Positions 24,687 to 32,338 of a DNA stretch of 35,102 nucleotides are shown piece after piece. Position numbers and translations under genes: made by a program. The stretch comes from UBA2658 sp964617335. GTDB taxonomy: Bacteria > Bacillota > Clostridia > Oscillospirales > Oscillospiraceae. The notes below the pieces were generated by a model that had not been told where the DNA came from, did no database searches, and was given only the letters and a program-made list of their open reading frames with translations. The first letter of the stretch is position 1; every line of letters begins with the position of its first letter. The stretch is taken from positions 1 to 35,102 of the forward strand of contig CAZTXG010000019.1 in the NCBI GenBank assembly GCA_964617335.1. Reading direction: 5' to 3'.

Positions 24687-26096
24687 GTCAATTGTTTTGT
24701 TGTTAAAGTCAAAGGTAACCGTTGTCCCTCCGGGTCCGGACTCAACACTGAGGTTTCCCCTAAGCTTGTCTTTTACAAGGGAGGTAACTATGGACATCCC
24801 CAGACTTTGACTGGTGTTTTCTACATCAAAACCACAGCCGTCATCTGCTACTTTTAATGTGGAGTTTATATCTCCGGGTATGAGGGTTATTAGAACCTGA
24901 CCTTCGTCCTGCTCCTCATAGGCGTATTTTAATGAATTTTGCAAAAGCTCCGTTATTATAAGGGCAACAGCCGTGGCTACATCCGAGTCAACCATAAGGT
25001 TTTCCCCTTCGTATTTGACGGTAATCCCAAAACCGGGCTTTGCGAAATATCTTTGTGTGCTGTTTTTTATGGTGTAGATTACCTCGCTTAGATTTACCTC
25101 ATCCACGCCGCTTTTCGCCAGCAGCTCGTGGGTTGTGGCAATGGATAAAATCCTGTTCATACTCTCGGCGAGAACCCTTCGGGTTTCCTTGTTGTCTGTT
25201 CTGCGGGCCTGCAGCCTTAAAAGTGAGGCTATGGTCTGGAGGTTGTTTTTGACCCTGTGGTGCATTTCCTTTATGGCCACGGATTTTAAAACAAGCTGCT
25301 TTTCATTTTCTTTTTTCCAGGTGATGTCTCTGATTATCACTGCATAGTCCACATCCGGCGAGGACATGGCAACACGCTTTACATCAAGATAATACTTGCC
25401 CGCCATGGTTTCAACAGATGAAAAGTTTCCGTATTCCTCCTCGTCTGCCGGAGGGGGTATAAGTCTGAAGTATTCAAAGTTTGCCCCCAGGGGGTCGTGC
25501 ATATACCCAAGCTTTTTGTAAAGATTTCTTGCAAGGGTGTTTCTGTAGGTGACGATGCCGTTTTTGTCTACTAATATAAGGGCCTCATCAATGCACTCTG
25601 TAAGCCAGCGGCTGTCTGCGCTCATATGGCTTAAAACGTTTGCGATTCGCTCATAGCCCTCTTCCGAAAAGTGCAGCCTTTCCGAAGTGGGGCGTTTTTC
25701 GTCCACCCTTTTTTCACGGATTAGAACGCCTATAACCCGGCTTCCGTTTTTTATGGGTTCAACCGACTGGATAACGTGGGTGTTTTCCTGAGTTATCGCC
25801 TTCATCTGCTTTGTGGCAACCCCAAGGCTTAAAGAGCGGGCCACGGCAGGCTCATAGTCGGGTTTTGCCAAAAGGCCCACTACTGTTTTTTTATAAGAGG
25901 AGGGCACCCCGTCGGGCTTTGCCTCGGCAACAACTATGGCGTTATTAGAGTCTCTGCAGGGACAGTCTACAAAAACATCCGCGTCCTCAAGGTTTGCTAT
26001 GGGCTGGAGCACGGCGCTCATGCCCTGTATTGAGACAATCTCCTGTTCGGTAAGGTCTGTGTATTCCTTGCATAGTTTGTATATAGTATCACTCAT
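24669..26096 (-). CDS. eutW: EutW sensor histidine kinase
   Basis: 475 aa, soluble. N-terminal sensor domain (about 5-145, GAF-like H_kinase_N type), a PAS domain (about 160-260, with LVDKNGIVTYRN), a HisKA_2 phospho-acceptor at His279/His280 (EMHHRVKNN), and an ATPase domain with LLQNSLKYA (N box) and VADDGCGFD. In characterised Firmicutes EutW autophosphorylates in response to ethanolamine and activates EutV. Its ATG overlaps the eutV stop as ATGA. Confidence 0.95.
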   Translation of the reverse strand: MSDTIYKLCKEYTDLTEQEIVSIQGMSAVLQPIANLEDADVFVDCPCRDSNNAIVVAEAKPDGVPSSYKKTVVGLLAKPDYEPAVARSLSLGVATKQMKAITQENTHVIQSVEPIKNGSRVIGVLIREKRVDEKRPTSERLHFSEEGYERIANVLSHMSADSRWLTECIDEALILVDKNGIVTYRNTLARNLYKKLGYMHDPLGANFEYFRLIPPPADEEEYGNFSSVETMAGKYYLDVKRVAMSSPDVDYAVIIRDITWKKENEKQLVLKSVAIKEMHHRVKNNLQTIASLLRLQARRTDNKETRRVLAESMNRILSIATTHELLAKSGVDEVNLSEVIYTIKNSTQRYFAKPGFGITVKYEGENLMVDSDVATAVALIITELLQNSLKYAYEEQDEGQVLITLIPGDINSTLKVADDGCGFDVENTSQSLGMSIVTSLVKDKLRGNLSVESGPGGTTVTFDFNNKTIDIASVT

Positions 26097-26686
26097 GTCT
26101 GTTTTTCTCCGGAGCGGACCATAATAATCTCCGCTACCCTTCTCATGGAAAGGGCTTTTTCCAGAGACAGCTTTCTTATATAATCATAGGCTTCCTGCTC
26201 GGTCATGTTGTTTTCGGCCATTATCCGGCCCTTTGCCTTTTCAATGAGCACACGATTTTCCAAGCGCTCTGTGACCTTTTTCATATCTATGCGCAGGCGC
26301 TTCATCTCGGCGCTTCGTACCATTGCCAGCTCTATACTGGGAATAAGCGCCCTTTCTTCAATGGGCTTTACAAGGTAGCCGTCGGCCCCTACGGCCTTTG
26401 CCTGCTCAACAAAATTCTTTTCACTGTAGGCCGTGAGCACGATTACGGTGTCTGCAAGCATCTCTTCGTTTATGATGCGCGCTGCGGCAATGCCGTCAAG
26501 CAGGGGCATTTTTATATCCATAATCACAAGCTCCGGATGATACTTTTTGCAGGCTTCCACAGCGTCAAAGCCATCTGCCGCTTCGGATATCACTTCGTAG
26601 CCCACACTTTCAAGCATTTCCTTTATATCCATACGGGTTATGGGTTCATCGTCCGCTATTACTACACGAATGCCGTTTCCTTCCAT
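26093..26686 (-). CDS. eutV: EutV response regulator with ANTAR RNA-binding domain
   Basis: 197 aa. Receiver domain 1-120 with acidic DDE at 12-14, phospho-acceptor Asp57 in VIMDIKMP, and Lys in YLVKP. C-terminal ANTAR three-helix domain (about 125-185) with LIEKAKGRIMAENNMTEQEA. Phosphorylated EutV dimers bind paired hairpins in nascent eut leaders and block termination. Matching hairpins are visible upstream of eutS and eutA in this window. Confidence 0.96.
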   Translation of the reverse strand: MEGNGIRVVIADDEPITRMDIKEMLESVGYEVISEAADGFDAVEACKKYHPELVIMDIKMPLLDGIAAARIINEEMLADTVIVLTAYSEKNFVEQAKAVGADGYLVKPIEERALIPSIELAMVRSAEMKRLRIDMKKVTERLENRVLIEKAKGRIMAENNMTEQEAYDYIRKLSLEKALSMRRVAEIIMVRSGEKQT

Positions 26687-26717
26687 TATGCCCTTCCTTC
26701 TTTTTACCTAAAGCAGC

Positions 26718-27164
26718 TTAGTCATAGTTTAGATATTCGAGCAAGTCCTCAAAGCCGCTGCCATCTACACTGCTTGTAATAAAAATTTTGGATGCCCCCG
26801 CGTTTTTAAGGTGAAGCACTGCCCTGTCAATCTGGGCTTCATCTGCAATGTCGCTTTTTGTGACAACGCCGATTGAGGGCTTCGCAAAAGAACTGGCGTA
26901 TGCCGGAGGAAACATACTGTCTTGCTCTGTGGCGTCCTGAACCAGAACTATAACATCCGCGTCTACCGAGCTGACCTGCAGGGCGCCACGATAACCGGTT
27001 CTTTCAAGGTATTCTCCGGGGGTGTCTATCATGGTTTTGTTTAAAACCTCTACAGTCTGGGTTTTTCGGTATCTCAGGGCTTCATTAGAAATATACTGAC
27101 ACAGGGTTGTTTTGCCGGCAGTGGAGCGCCCGATAAGAATGATTCTCTTCTTTTTTTTATCCAT
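26718..27164 (-). CDS. eutP: EutP P-loop protein
   Basis: 148 aa. Walker A GRSTAGKTTL (about 12-21), G3-like IDTPGEYLE (about 48-56) and a TKSDIAD guanine-specificity-like segment (about 102-108). EutP/PduV-family small GTPase fold; enteric EutP has been reported to act as an acetate kinase. Starts one base after the eutS stop. Confidence 0.93.
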   Translation of the reverse strand: MDKKKKRIILIGRSTAGKTTLCQYISNEALRYRKTQTVEVLNKTMIDTPGEYLERTGYRGALQVSSVDADVIVLVQDATEQDSMFPPAYASSFAKPSIGVVTKSDIADEAQIDRAVLHLKNAGASKIFITSSVDGSGFEDLLEYLNYD

Positions 27165-27165
27165 A

Positions 27166-27516
27166 CTAGGTCTTCGTTATGACGGTGCCGGAAAAGCCCA
27201 TCATATCGCATAAAACCTCCATAACTCTTTTTAAGGCTTCCTCAACTCCCGACACGTCGCCTGTTATAAGAAGGGAGCCGTTAAACCTGTCTATAAATCC
27301 AACCTTCACATCTGCTGCCTTTGTAGCCACATCTGCCGCTATCATGGCCGCCTCACTGGGGGTTATTGTGAAGATTCCTATGGCGCCGCGAGCATCTACA
27401 AGGCCGAGCTTTGCGTAGAGGCTGTCTTCAGGATTTGCTATTACATGAGCAAGTGTAACCTGCTTTCCGGGTACAAATTCCTGTATAATTCTTTTTTTAT
27501 CGGCAAATTCATCCAA
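27166..27516 (-). CDS. eutS: EutS shell protein
   Basis: 116 aa from a TTG at 27516, which has GGAGG nine bases upstream and gives the usual EutS length and start (DEFADKKRIIQEFVPGKQVT); no ATG fits. Single BMC domain of the permuted EutS type: AIGIFTITPSEAAMIAADVA, VGFIDRFNGSLLITGDVSGVE. First gene after the main eut leader and promoter. Confidence 0.92.
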   Translation of the reverse strand: MDEFADKKRIIQEFVPGKQVTLAHVIANPEDSLYAKLGLVDARGAIGIFTITPSEAAMIAADVATKAADVKVGFIDRFNGSLLITGDVSGVEEALKRVMEVLCDMMGFSGTVITKT

Positions 27517-27562
27517 AATAAACCGCCTCCAACCGTCAATTTTACAAATTTCAAAATAAACG

Positions 27563-27594
27563 AAAAAAGCCTCCAAGGCCTATGGCCTCGGGAG
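27563..27594 (-). terminator. Intrinsic terminator in the eutS leader
   Basis: Minus strand CTCC-C-GAGGCC pairs with GGCCTT-GGAG around ATA, followed by GCTTTTTTCG. It lies 47 bases upstream of the eutS start and overlaps the second ANTAR-type hairpin (27593-27604), so its formation is expected to be controlled by EutV. Confidence 0.88.
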
Positions 27595-27637
27595 CTTCGT
27601 CGCTAATCCGGCATTGATGAGCACTGCATCGCACTCA
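27593..27637 (-). promoter_or_regulatory. ANTAR-type two-hairpin RNA target upstream of eutS
   Basis: Hairpin 1 (27618-27637): TGAGTGC, hexaloop GATGCA, GTGCTCA. Hairpin 2 (27593-27604): AGC, hexaloop GACGAA, GCT. The second fits the published 13-base EutV motif AGCAANGRRGCUY (as recalled) except for the first loop base. Linker of 13 bases. Hairpin 2 shares bases with the terminator 5' arm. Confidence 0.85.
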
Positions 27638-27717
27638 ATCACATTAAATTGTCACTTTCGCTAAAGGAAAAACCCAAACGACGCTCCCCTTTAGTGTTTT
27701 TTCTGTTTGTATGTTAC

Positions 27718-27746
27718 ATATTATCATAAGCGTATCAATTCGTCAA
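27718..27746 (-). promoter_or_regulatory. SigmaA-type promoter of the eutS operon
   Basis: -35 TTGACG (27741-27746) and -10 TAATAT (27718-27723) with 17-base spacing, near consensus. Start of transcription near 27711 gives a leader of about 195 bases containing the ANTAR element and terminator. A strong basal promoter suits control by antitermination. Confidence 0.8.
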
Positions 27747-27798
27747 CTAGTTTATTTAAGGCAATTATATTCCGGTGAGCAGGAAAAACCTAAGTTTT

Positions 27799-28938
27799 CT
27801 ACCACCATTTCCCTGACCAGGCCGCCTGATAAATTCCCACAATATCTTCAAGCCTTACATACTCGGGATTAGTGGAGGTGCAGCTGTCTTTCAAGGCGGT
27901 TTCTGCCATTTCCGGAAGAGCGGCTTCAAAATCTGCCTGACTTATGCCGGCATCCTTAATATTTGAGGGCATTCCCAGAGTCTCAATAAACCTTCTTGCC
28001 GTGCGGATAAGATTTAAAGCGCTTTGCCTGACACTTGTGGTTTCAAGGTCCAGCAGGCGGCTTATCTTTGCGTATCTGTTTGCCGTGGGGGTGAGCTTGT
28101 CCGTGCAGCCGGCGTTAAAGCTCATTACATAGGGTAAAAGTATGCCGTTTGCCCTGCCGTGGGGAATGTGAAACTTGCCGCCGAGGGCATGGGCCAAACT
28201 GTGGTTTATGCCGAGACCCGCATTGGAAAAGGCAACTCCGGCAAGGCAGGAGGCATTGTGCATCCTCTGTCTGTATTCAAGGTTTTCCGGTTCCTTATAT
28301 GCTTTGAGCAGATAGCGGTGTACAAGCTTTATGGCCTTTTCTGCCATGGCATCGGAAAAGTCCGTCCGTGAGTTTGAAACAAAAGCCTCCACAGCATGAG
28401 TCAAAACGTCTATTCCTGTGTCCGCCGTAACGGCCGGCGGCAGGCTTGCGACTAAGGTGGGGTCCAAAACCGCAGTGTCCGGTAAAAGCTTGTCGTCTAT
28501 AAGGGGGTATTTTACGCCCTTTTCACTGTCTGTTATAACGGCAAATCGGCTGACTTCAGAGCCTGTGCCGCTGGTGGTGGGGATGACAACAAAACTAAGG
28601 GCTGAAAAATCCTTTTCTCTTGCGGCAAAATACATAATGGCCTTCGCTGCGTCAATAGGTGAGCCGCCCCCTAAAGCTATCAGCAAATCCGGTTCGAAAG
28701 CCAGCATTTTTTCAACACCCTTTGATATCTGCGAAATATCCGGGTCGGGGGTAACTTCAGAAAAAATTTCAAAATTTGCACCCTTGTCCATCTTATCTGT
28801 TATATAGCCCACTCTGCCGGTTTCATGCATAAAGCGGTCTGTCACTATAAAAACTCGGCTTTTACCGGATAAAACTTCCGGCATACAGTCTTTTCCCATG
28901 CTTATTCTTGTTGGTAAATAAAACGAGTTCAAAATCAT
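27799..28938 (-). CDS. eutG: Iron-type alcohol dehydrogenase
   Basis: 379 aa from ATG 28938, just after AAGGAAGG. NAD-binding LIALGGGSPIDAAKAI (about 88-103), PTTSGTGSEV (about 135-144), and the metal-binding block GLGINHSLAHALGGKFHIPHG (about 250-270; Asp and His ligands of the Fe-ADH family). It would reduce acetaldehyde to ethanol and regenerate NAD for EutE. It has its own promoter and a 106-base leader. Confidence 0.9.
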   Translation of the reverse strand: MILNSFYLPTRISMGKDCMPEVLSGKSRVFIVTDRFMHETGRVGYITDKMDKGANFEIFSEVTPDPDISQISKGVEKMLAFEPDLLIALGGGSPIDAAKAIMYFAAREKDFSALSFVVIPTTSGTGSEVSRFAVITDSEKGVKYPLIDDKLLPDTAVLDPTLVASLPPAVTADTGIDVLTHAVEAFVSNSRTDFSDAMAEKAIKLVHRYLLKAYKEPENLEYRQRMHNASCLAGVAFSNAGLGINHSLAHALGGKFHIPHGRANGILLPYVMSFNAGCTDKLTPTANRYAKISRLLDLETTSVRQSALNLIRTARRFIETLGMPSNIKDAGISQADFEAALPEMAETALKDSCTSTNPEYVRLEDIVGIYQAAWSGKWW

Positions 28939-28956
28939 CACCTTCCTTTAAAGATT

Positions 28957-28970
28957 GAGCCTTCATCGCT
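28957..28970 (-). promoter_or_regulatory. Possible single ANTAR-like hairpin in the eutG leader
   Basis: AGC, loop GATGAAG, GCT, sharing the GCGATG core with the eutS and eutA elements. It lies just upstream of the eutG ribosome site. No second matching hairpin and no clear terminator follow, so assignment is weak. Confidence 0.35.
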
Positions 28971-28980
28971 ATGTAACACT

Positions 28981-29025
28981 CAGTCCTCCGAAGGCCCGCC
29001 TTTAGGGCAAGAAAAACTCCGGAGG
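28981..29025 (-). other. Long hairpin in the eutG leader
   Basis: CCTCCG/CGGAGG outer arms with GCCC/GGGC inner arms. It lies downstream of the promoter at 29044-29072 and may shape regulation of eutG. Confidence 0.5.
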
Positions 29026-29043
29026 GAATTGATGCTTGTGACC

Positions 29044-29072
29044 AATATATCATTGCAAAACGCAATAATCAA
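29044..29072 (-). promoter_or_regulatory. SigmaA-type promoter of eutG
   Basis: -35 TTGATT (29067-29072) and -10 TATATT (29044-29049) spaced by 17 bases. Transcription would begin about 100 bases before eutG. Confidence 0.65.
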
Positions 29073-29119
29073 GTGCAATTTGACAGAAGGTTTTGTGCCA
29101 CTGCATAGTTTTTATAAAG

Positions 29120-29141
29120 AAAAAACCGTAAGGCTTTTTAT
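29120..29141. terminator. Small bidirectional terminator-like hairpin
   Basis: AAAAAGCC, loop TTAC, GGTTTTTT on the minus strand, with an A-tract/U-tract on both sides. Sits between spoVT and eutG. The rest of 28942-29393 holds only the eutG promoter, leader and a second short palindrome (29263-29282). Confidence 0.4.
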
Positions 29142-29393
29142 CTTTAGTGTTTCTGCCTTATTTATATCTTCAGTTTTACAGAAAGCATTTTTACTAAAAT
29201 AGAATAATGCGCCATTATTTACAAAGAATATGGTCACTCGAGCCAGAGCATATATCATACTTTAAAAACGGCGCCGTTTTTTCTTCGTCTTTTCCCTATC
29301 TGTTACGAAAAATCTCGGAAACGACAGGGTCTTGAAATCCCGCAAAGCGCCGTAAATATTAAAAAATGCGCAGATGCCGCACTGGAGGTTTTT

Positions 29394-29576
29394 ATGAAAG
29401 CAACAGGAATTGTGAGAAGAATAGACGATTTGGGCCGGGTTGTCATCCCCAAGGAAATTCGCCGAACCCTGCGTATCCGTGACGGTGACCCCTTATTGAC
29501 TACATTGACATGGTGGGAAATTTTTTGTTTTGCCATGCTTAATTTGGCAGAACGAGCGGGCTGGGTTTGTACATAA
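29394..29576 (+). pseudogene. spoVT: SpoVT-like AbrB protein, truncated
   Basis: 60-codon ORF with GGAGG before the ATG. Residues 1-34 (MKATGIVRRIDDLGRVVIPK and on to RIRDGDPL) match the SpoVT-type AbrB DNA-binding domain. From residue 35 the sequence is unrelated and ends at 29576, where SpoVT would continue to about 180 aa with a GAF domain. The break at about 29496 lies near a 100-N gap, so this may be insertion of a mobile sequence or an assembly fault. Only the DNA-binding half remains. Confidence 0.75.
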
Positions 29577-29639
29577 GAGCCAAACCCTTAGGGTTTGCCA
29601 TAAGCATCCGCAAGGGAAAAATTTTAAAGTCAAAATAGC
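29496..29639. other. Unassigned sequence between the spoVT break and the gap
   Basis: Contains three alternating copies of GGGTTTG/CAAACCC that can form nested hairpins, and two similar stretches TTTGCCATGCTTA and TTTGCCATAAGCAT. It could be the edge of a repeat element; no transposase is visible. Confidence 0.35.
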
Positions 29640-29739
29640 NNNNNNNNNNNNNNNNNNNNNNNNNNNNNNNNNNNNNNNNNNNNNNNNNNNNNNNNNNNNN
29701 NNNNNNNNNNNNNNNNNNNNNNNNNNNNNNNNNNNNNNN
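29640..29739. other. Scaffold gap of 100 N
   Basis: Exactly 100 unknown bases, the usual placeholder for a gap of unknown length. The two flanks may not be neighbours at this distance. Confidence 0.98.
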
Positions 29740-29910
29740 AGCAGCAGTGATTCTATGAGGGTAAAATTTAAGGCCAAATTCTCTAAAACTTTATATATTT
29801 TATTGAAATTTAAAAGGGCTTGTAATATAATTCCATATAAATCTAACAGTGCTGAAATAACTGCAGCACAGCATAGTTATAAGACGCAAGTTTAAAAAAT
29901 TGGAGGCTTT

Positions 29911-31416
29911 ATGATGGGAAAACGCTTATGCTCCGCTGTCCTCGCAATTTTAATGGCAGCCGCCTTTATGGTTCAGCCTGCCGCCGCTGCAACAGCTCCG
30001 ACAAAGGGGCAGGAATCTGCCGACTTTCTCTATGATTTGGGTCTTTTTCGAGGTACAGGCATGAATGCCGAGGGGCTTCCGGTTTTTGAATTAGAGCGGG
30101 CCCCCAGCCGAATAGAGGCTCTGGTTATGCTCTTACGCCTTATGGGTCTTGAGCAGCAGGCTTTGGCCTCAGGATACAGCCACCCTTTTAAGGATGTGGT
30201 GGAATGGAGTGGGCCATATGTAAGCTATGCCTATCAAAAAGGACTTACAAAAGGTATTTCCAACACGCAATTCGGCGGAGAAGGGCAGGCAACAGCCGCC
30301 ATGTATGTCACCTTTGTCCTCCGTGCTTTGGGATATAAAGACAGCGGAGACTCCCCCGATTTCATCTATGCTCAAGCTGTAGATTTTGGACATGAGCTGG
30401 GGCTTGTGGACGAGGGCATTTTTTTAGCGGAAAGCTTTACCCGCGGGGACGTTGCCATTGTATCTGAAAGTGCCCTGTCCCAGCCTTTAAGAGGCCAGTC
30501 TAAAATTCTTTACGAAAAGCTTCAGGAGGACGGCGCTTTAAAAAATTCCGCCCGTTGGAATGCCGACCACACGGCCTTGACCCTGCCTGTTAATCGGAAT
30601 AATGAAGAATCTTCTCTTTTGCTTTCTTACTTAAGTCTTATGCATTTTTTCCCGCAAACCGCAAAGGTGCTTTTCACCTCCAGCACACCTGAGGATTCTT
30701 CACGTTATAGCTCTTACCGATACAGCTTATCCGAACTACGCTTTATTGAGGCTATGTCTCTTGAAAAATACTACGGAGAAGTTGGATGGGTGACGGACAG
30801 CACTGTCCTTGCGGTTTCCGGCACTACAATTTATTTAACTGACAGCCAATACAAGGTGATTGCCATGTGCAAGGTTCCGGAAAACCTAGACAGTGTGCAA
30901 AATCTCACTTTTACCGTCGGAGTCACCTTCGATGGGGCAAAGCTTAGTACCGACTATTACAAGATCATAGATACAGTCGCCCAAAACTGGGGAAAGAATA
31001 CCTTTGAACTTGGGGAAGAACGATATGAGCCCGGGGATGACGGCAGCGGCCTTAATTATATCCGTATTGTAAAAATGAACGGCAGCTATGTCAGTGACGG
31101 GTGGTATCGTTCCTGCTATAGCTATTCTCCGGGTTCCTTTACCGGTACTGAAGAGAATCTTAGGGATCTTGCAGAGAGCGCCATGGTTGATACATTCTTT
31201 TTCTCGGATAAGACCTTTAAGCCTTATTCTGACAGTGAATGGGAAAACATCTGCCTGACGGAATCCGAGTTTCAATATCCAAGAATCACAGAGCCGGGCG
31301 CTCCTGCAAGCCGCGGCTTTAGATTCTACGAGCACAACAGCTGGGACAGGATAATATATTTCTTCACAAAGGACGGGGTGTACCTCGGTCAAACACTGAT
31401 TCCAAAAAGCCAATAG
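29911..31416 (+). CDS. Secreted protein with S-layer homology repeats
   Basis: 501 aa; GGAGG is four bases before the first ATG, with a second ATG directly behind it. Signal peptide 1-27 (positively charged start, hydrophobic core, AAAA). Residues 40-200 hold two SLH-like repeats: RAPSRIEALVMLLRLMG with HPFKDVVEWSGPYVSYAYQKG, then QATAAMYVTFVLRALGY and FTRGDVAIVSESAL. Residues 210-501 are a hydrophilic, Tyr/Ser-rich extracellular region without a family I recognise. SLH repeats anchor proteins to cell-wall polymers. Followed by a strong terminator. Confidence 0.8.
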   Translation: MMGKRLCSAVLAILMAAAFMVQPAAAATAPTKGQESADFLYDLGLFRGTGMNAEGLPVFELERAPSRIEALVMLLRLMGLEQQALASGYSHPFKDVVEWSGPYVSYAYQKGLTKGISNTQFGGEGQATAAMYVTFVLRALGYKDSGDSPDFIYAQAVDFGHELGLVDEGIFLAESFTRGDVAIVSESALSQPLRGQSKILYEKLQEDGALKNSARWNADHTALTLPVNRNNEESSLLLSYLSLMHFFPQTAKVLFTSSTPEDSSRYSSYRYSLSELRFIEAMSLEKYYGEVGWVTDSTVLAVSGTTIYLTDSQYKVIAMCKVPENLDSVQNLTFTVGVTFDGAKLSTDYYKIIDTVAQNWGKNTFELGEERYEPGDDGSGLNYIRIVKMNGSYVSDGWYRSCYSYSPGSFTGTEENLRDLAESAMVDTFFFSDKTFKPYSDSEWENICLTESEFQYPRITEPGAPASRGFRFYEHNSWDRIIYFFTKDGVYLGQTLIPKSQ

Positions 31417-31518
31417 AAAACCTTTTCCAATGAGCCGGAATGTCAAAGATAAACGAGAAAACTTAAAACCTTGTAAGTCTCTATTTTGCAACACCATAAA
31501 TTTATGGCCGCTTATTTT

Positions 31519-31555
31519 AAATCCGCCGCCGGAGACTGGCTCCGGCGGCGGATTT
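31519..31555 (+). terminator. Strong hairpin after the SLH gene
   Basis: AAATCCGCCGCCGGAG pairs perfectly over 16 bp with its complement around ACTGG, followed by CTTTGTCTGTTT. It ends the SLH gene; the tail is only moderately U-rich. Confidence 0.75.
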
Positions 31556-31620
31556 CTTTGTCTGTTTATATCTGGAGATTATGTTAAGCAGGGTTTATTA
31601 TTTATGGCAGTTTTTTATTC

Positions 31621-32130
31621 TCACCCAAGGGCGGCTGTAATAGACTCATACACCGTGTCCGCATTTGGAGACATAACCATAAGCAGGCTGCCGTCTTTAA
31701 GGGTTTCTAGGCGGGCGCTTTCGGCAATGGCATACTGGTCGGGCAAATATTGGTCAAAAGATTGCTTCTGGTTGTCTATAAAGGCCTGAAGCCCCGCCTT
31801 AACAGCGTTTTCCCTGCCCTCGGCAGGTTTTACAAGAACAATGCCATAGGCCTTGATGTTGACAAGTGACACACTTAGGGCAAGAGCCTTGGCATCTTCG
31901 GCTTCAAAGCCTAAAAAGGTGTACATTAGATCCGGAATTTCGTCATTTGGGGTCATAACGGAAAAGCCGCTTTCCTCATCCTGTGCATTTAGGATTGCCT
32001 CGGCATAAAGAGCAGACTGCTCTTCTGGGCTAAGAGCTGCAGAATTATCTTCTGTGGGCTTTGCAGCACAGCCGGCAAAGGCTGCCAGTGACATAGCGAA
32101 AACCAGTACAAGAATCAGTGATTTTTTCAT
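31621..32130 (-). CDS. DUF4358 lipoprotein
   Basis: 169 aa. Signal peptide with lipobox AFAGC (Cys20 would be lipidated). Residues 60-165 have the DUF4358 pattern: VNIKAYGIVLVKPAEGRE, then FDQYLPDQYAIAESARLE and LLMVMSPNAD. Small cell-surface lipoprotein common in Clostridia; function unknown. Convergent with the SLH gene, divergent from msrAB. Confidence 0.8.
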   Translation of the reverse strand: MKKSLILVLVFAMSLAAFAGCAAKPTEDNSAALSPEEQSALYAEAILNAQDEESGFSVMTPNDEIPDLMYTFLGFEAEDAKALALSVSLVNIKAYGIVLVKPAEGRENAVKAGLQAFIDNQKQSFDQYLPDQYAIAESARLETLKDGSLLMVMSPNADTVYESITAALG

Positions 32131-32281
32131 TTGTTATTTTCCTTTCGTTTCAATCCCCATGGGAAGTTTAATTTTTAAATATGTTTGACTATTAGACTGG
32201 GTTTTTTTAAAAAAGTTCCGCCCTTGTACTAAGTAATAGGGGTTTATATAAAAATTTTCTTTATAATACACTTTAAATTTG

Positions 32282-32290
32282 TGGTATACT
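32282..32290 (+). promoter_or_regulatory. Extended -10 promoter of msrAB
   Basis: TGGTATACT, an extended -10 motif without a good -35, about 50 bases before the msrAB ATG. Confidence 0.45.
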
Positions 32291-32338
32291 TTGTTTAAAC
32301 ATCAGATTATTAAAAATGAGTAAAAACGGAGGTGCCCT

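Noticed and set aside
27676..27692. GGGGAGCGTCG in the eutS leader resembles a conserved block of the lysine riboswitch.
   Set aside because: None of the other conserved lysine riboswitch blocks is present, and the gene context is ethanolamine. The stretch is better explained by pairing within the leader.
29496..29639. An IS element end inside spoVT.
   Set aside because: No transposase fragment or clear terminal inverted repeat with target duplication is visible before the gap, so I only report a break and repeat-like sequence.
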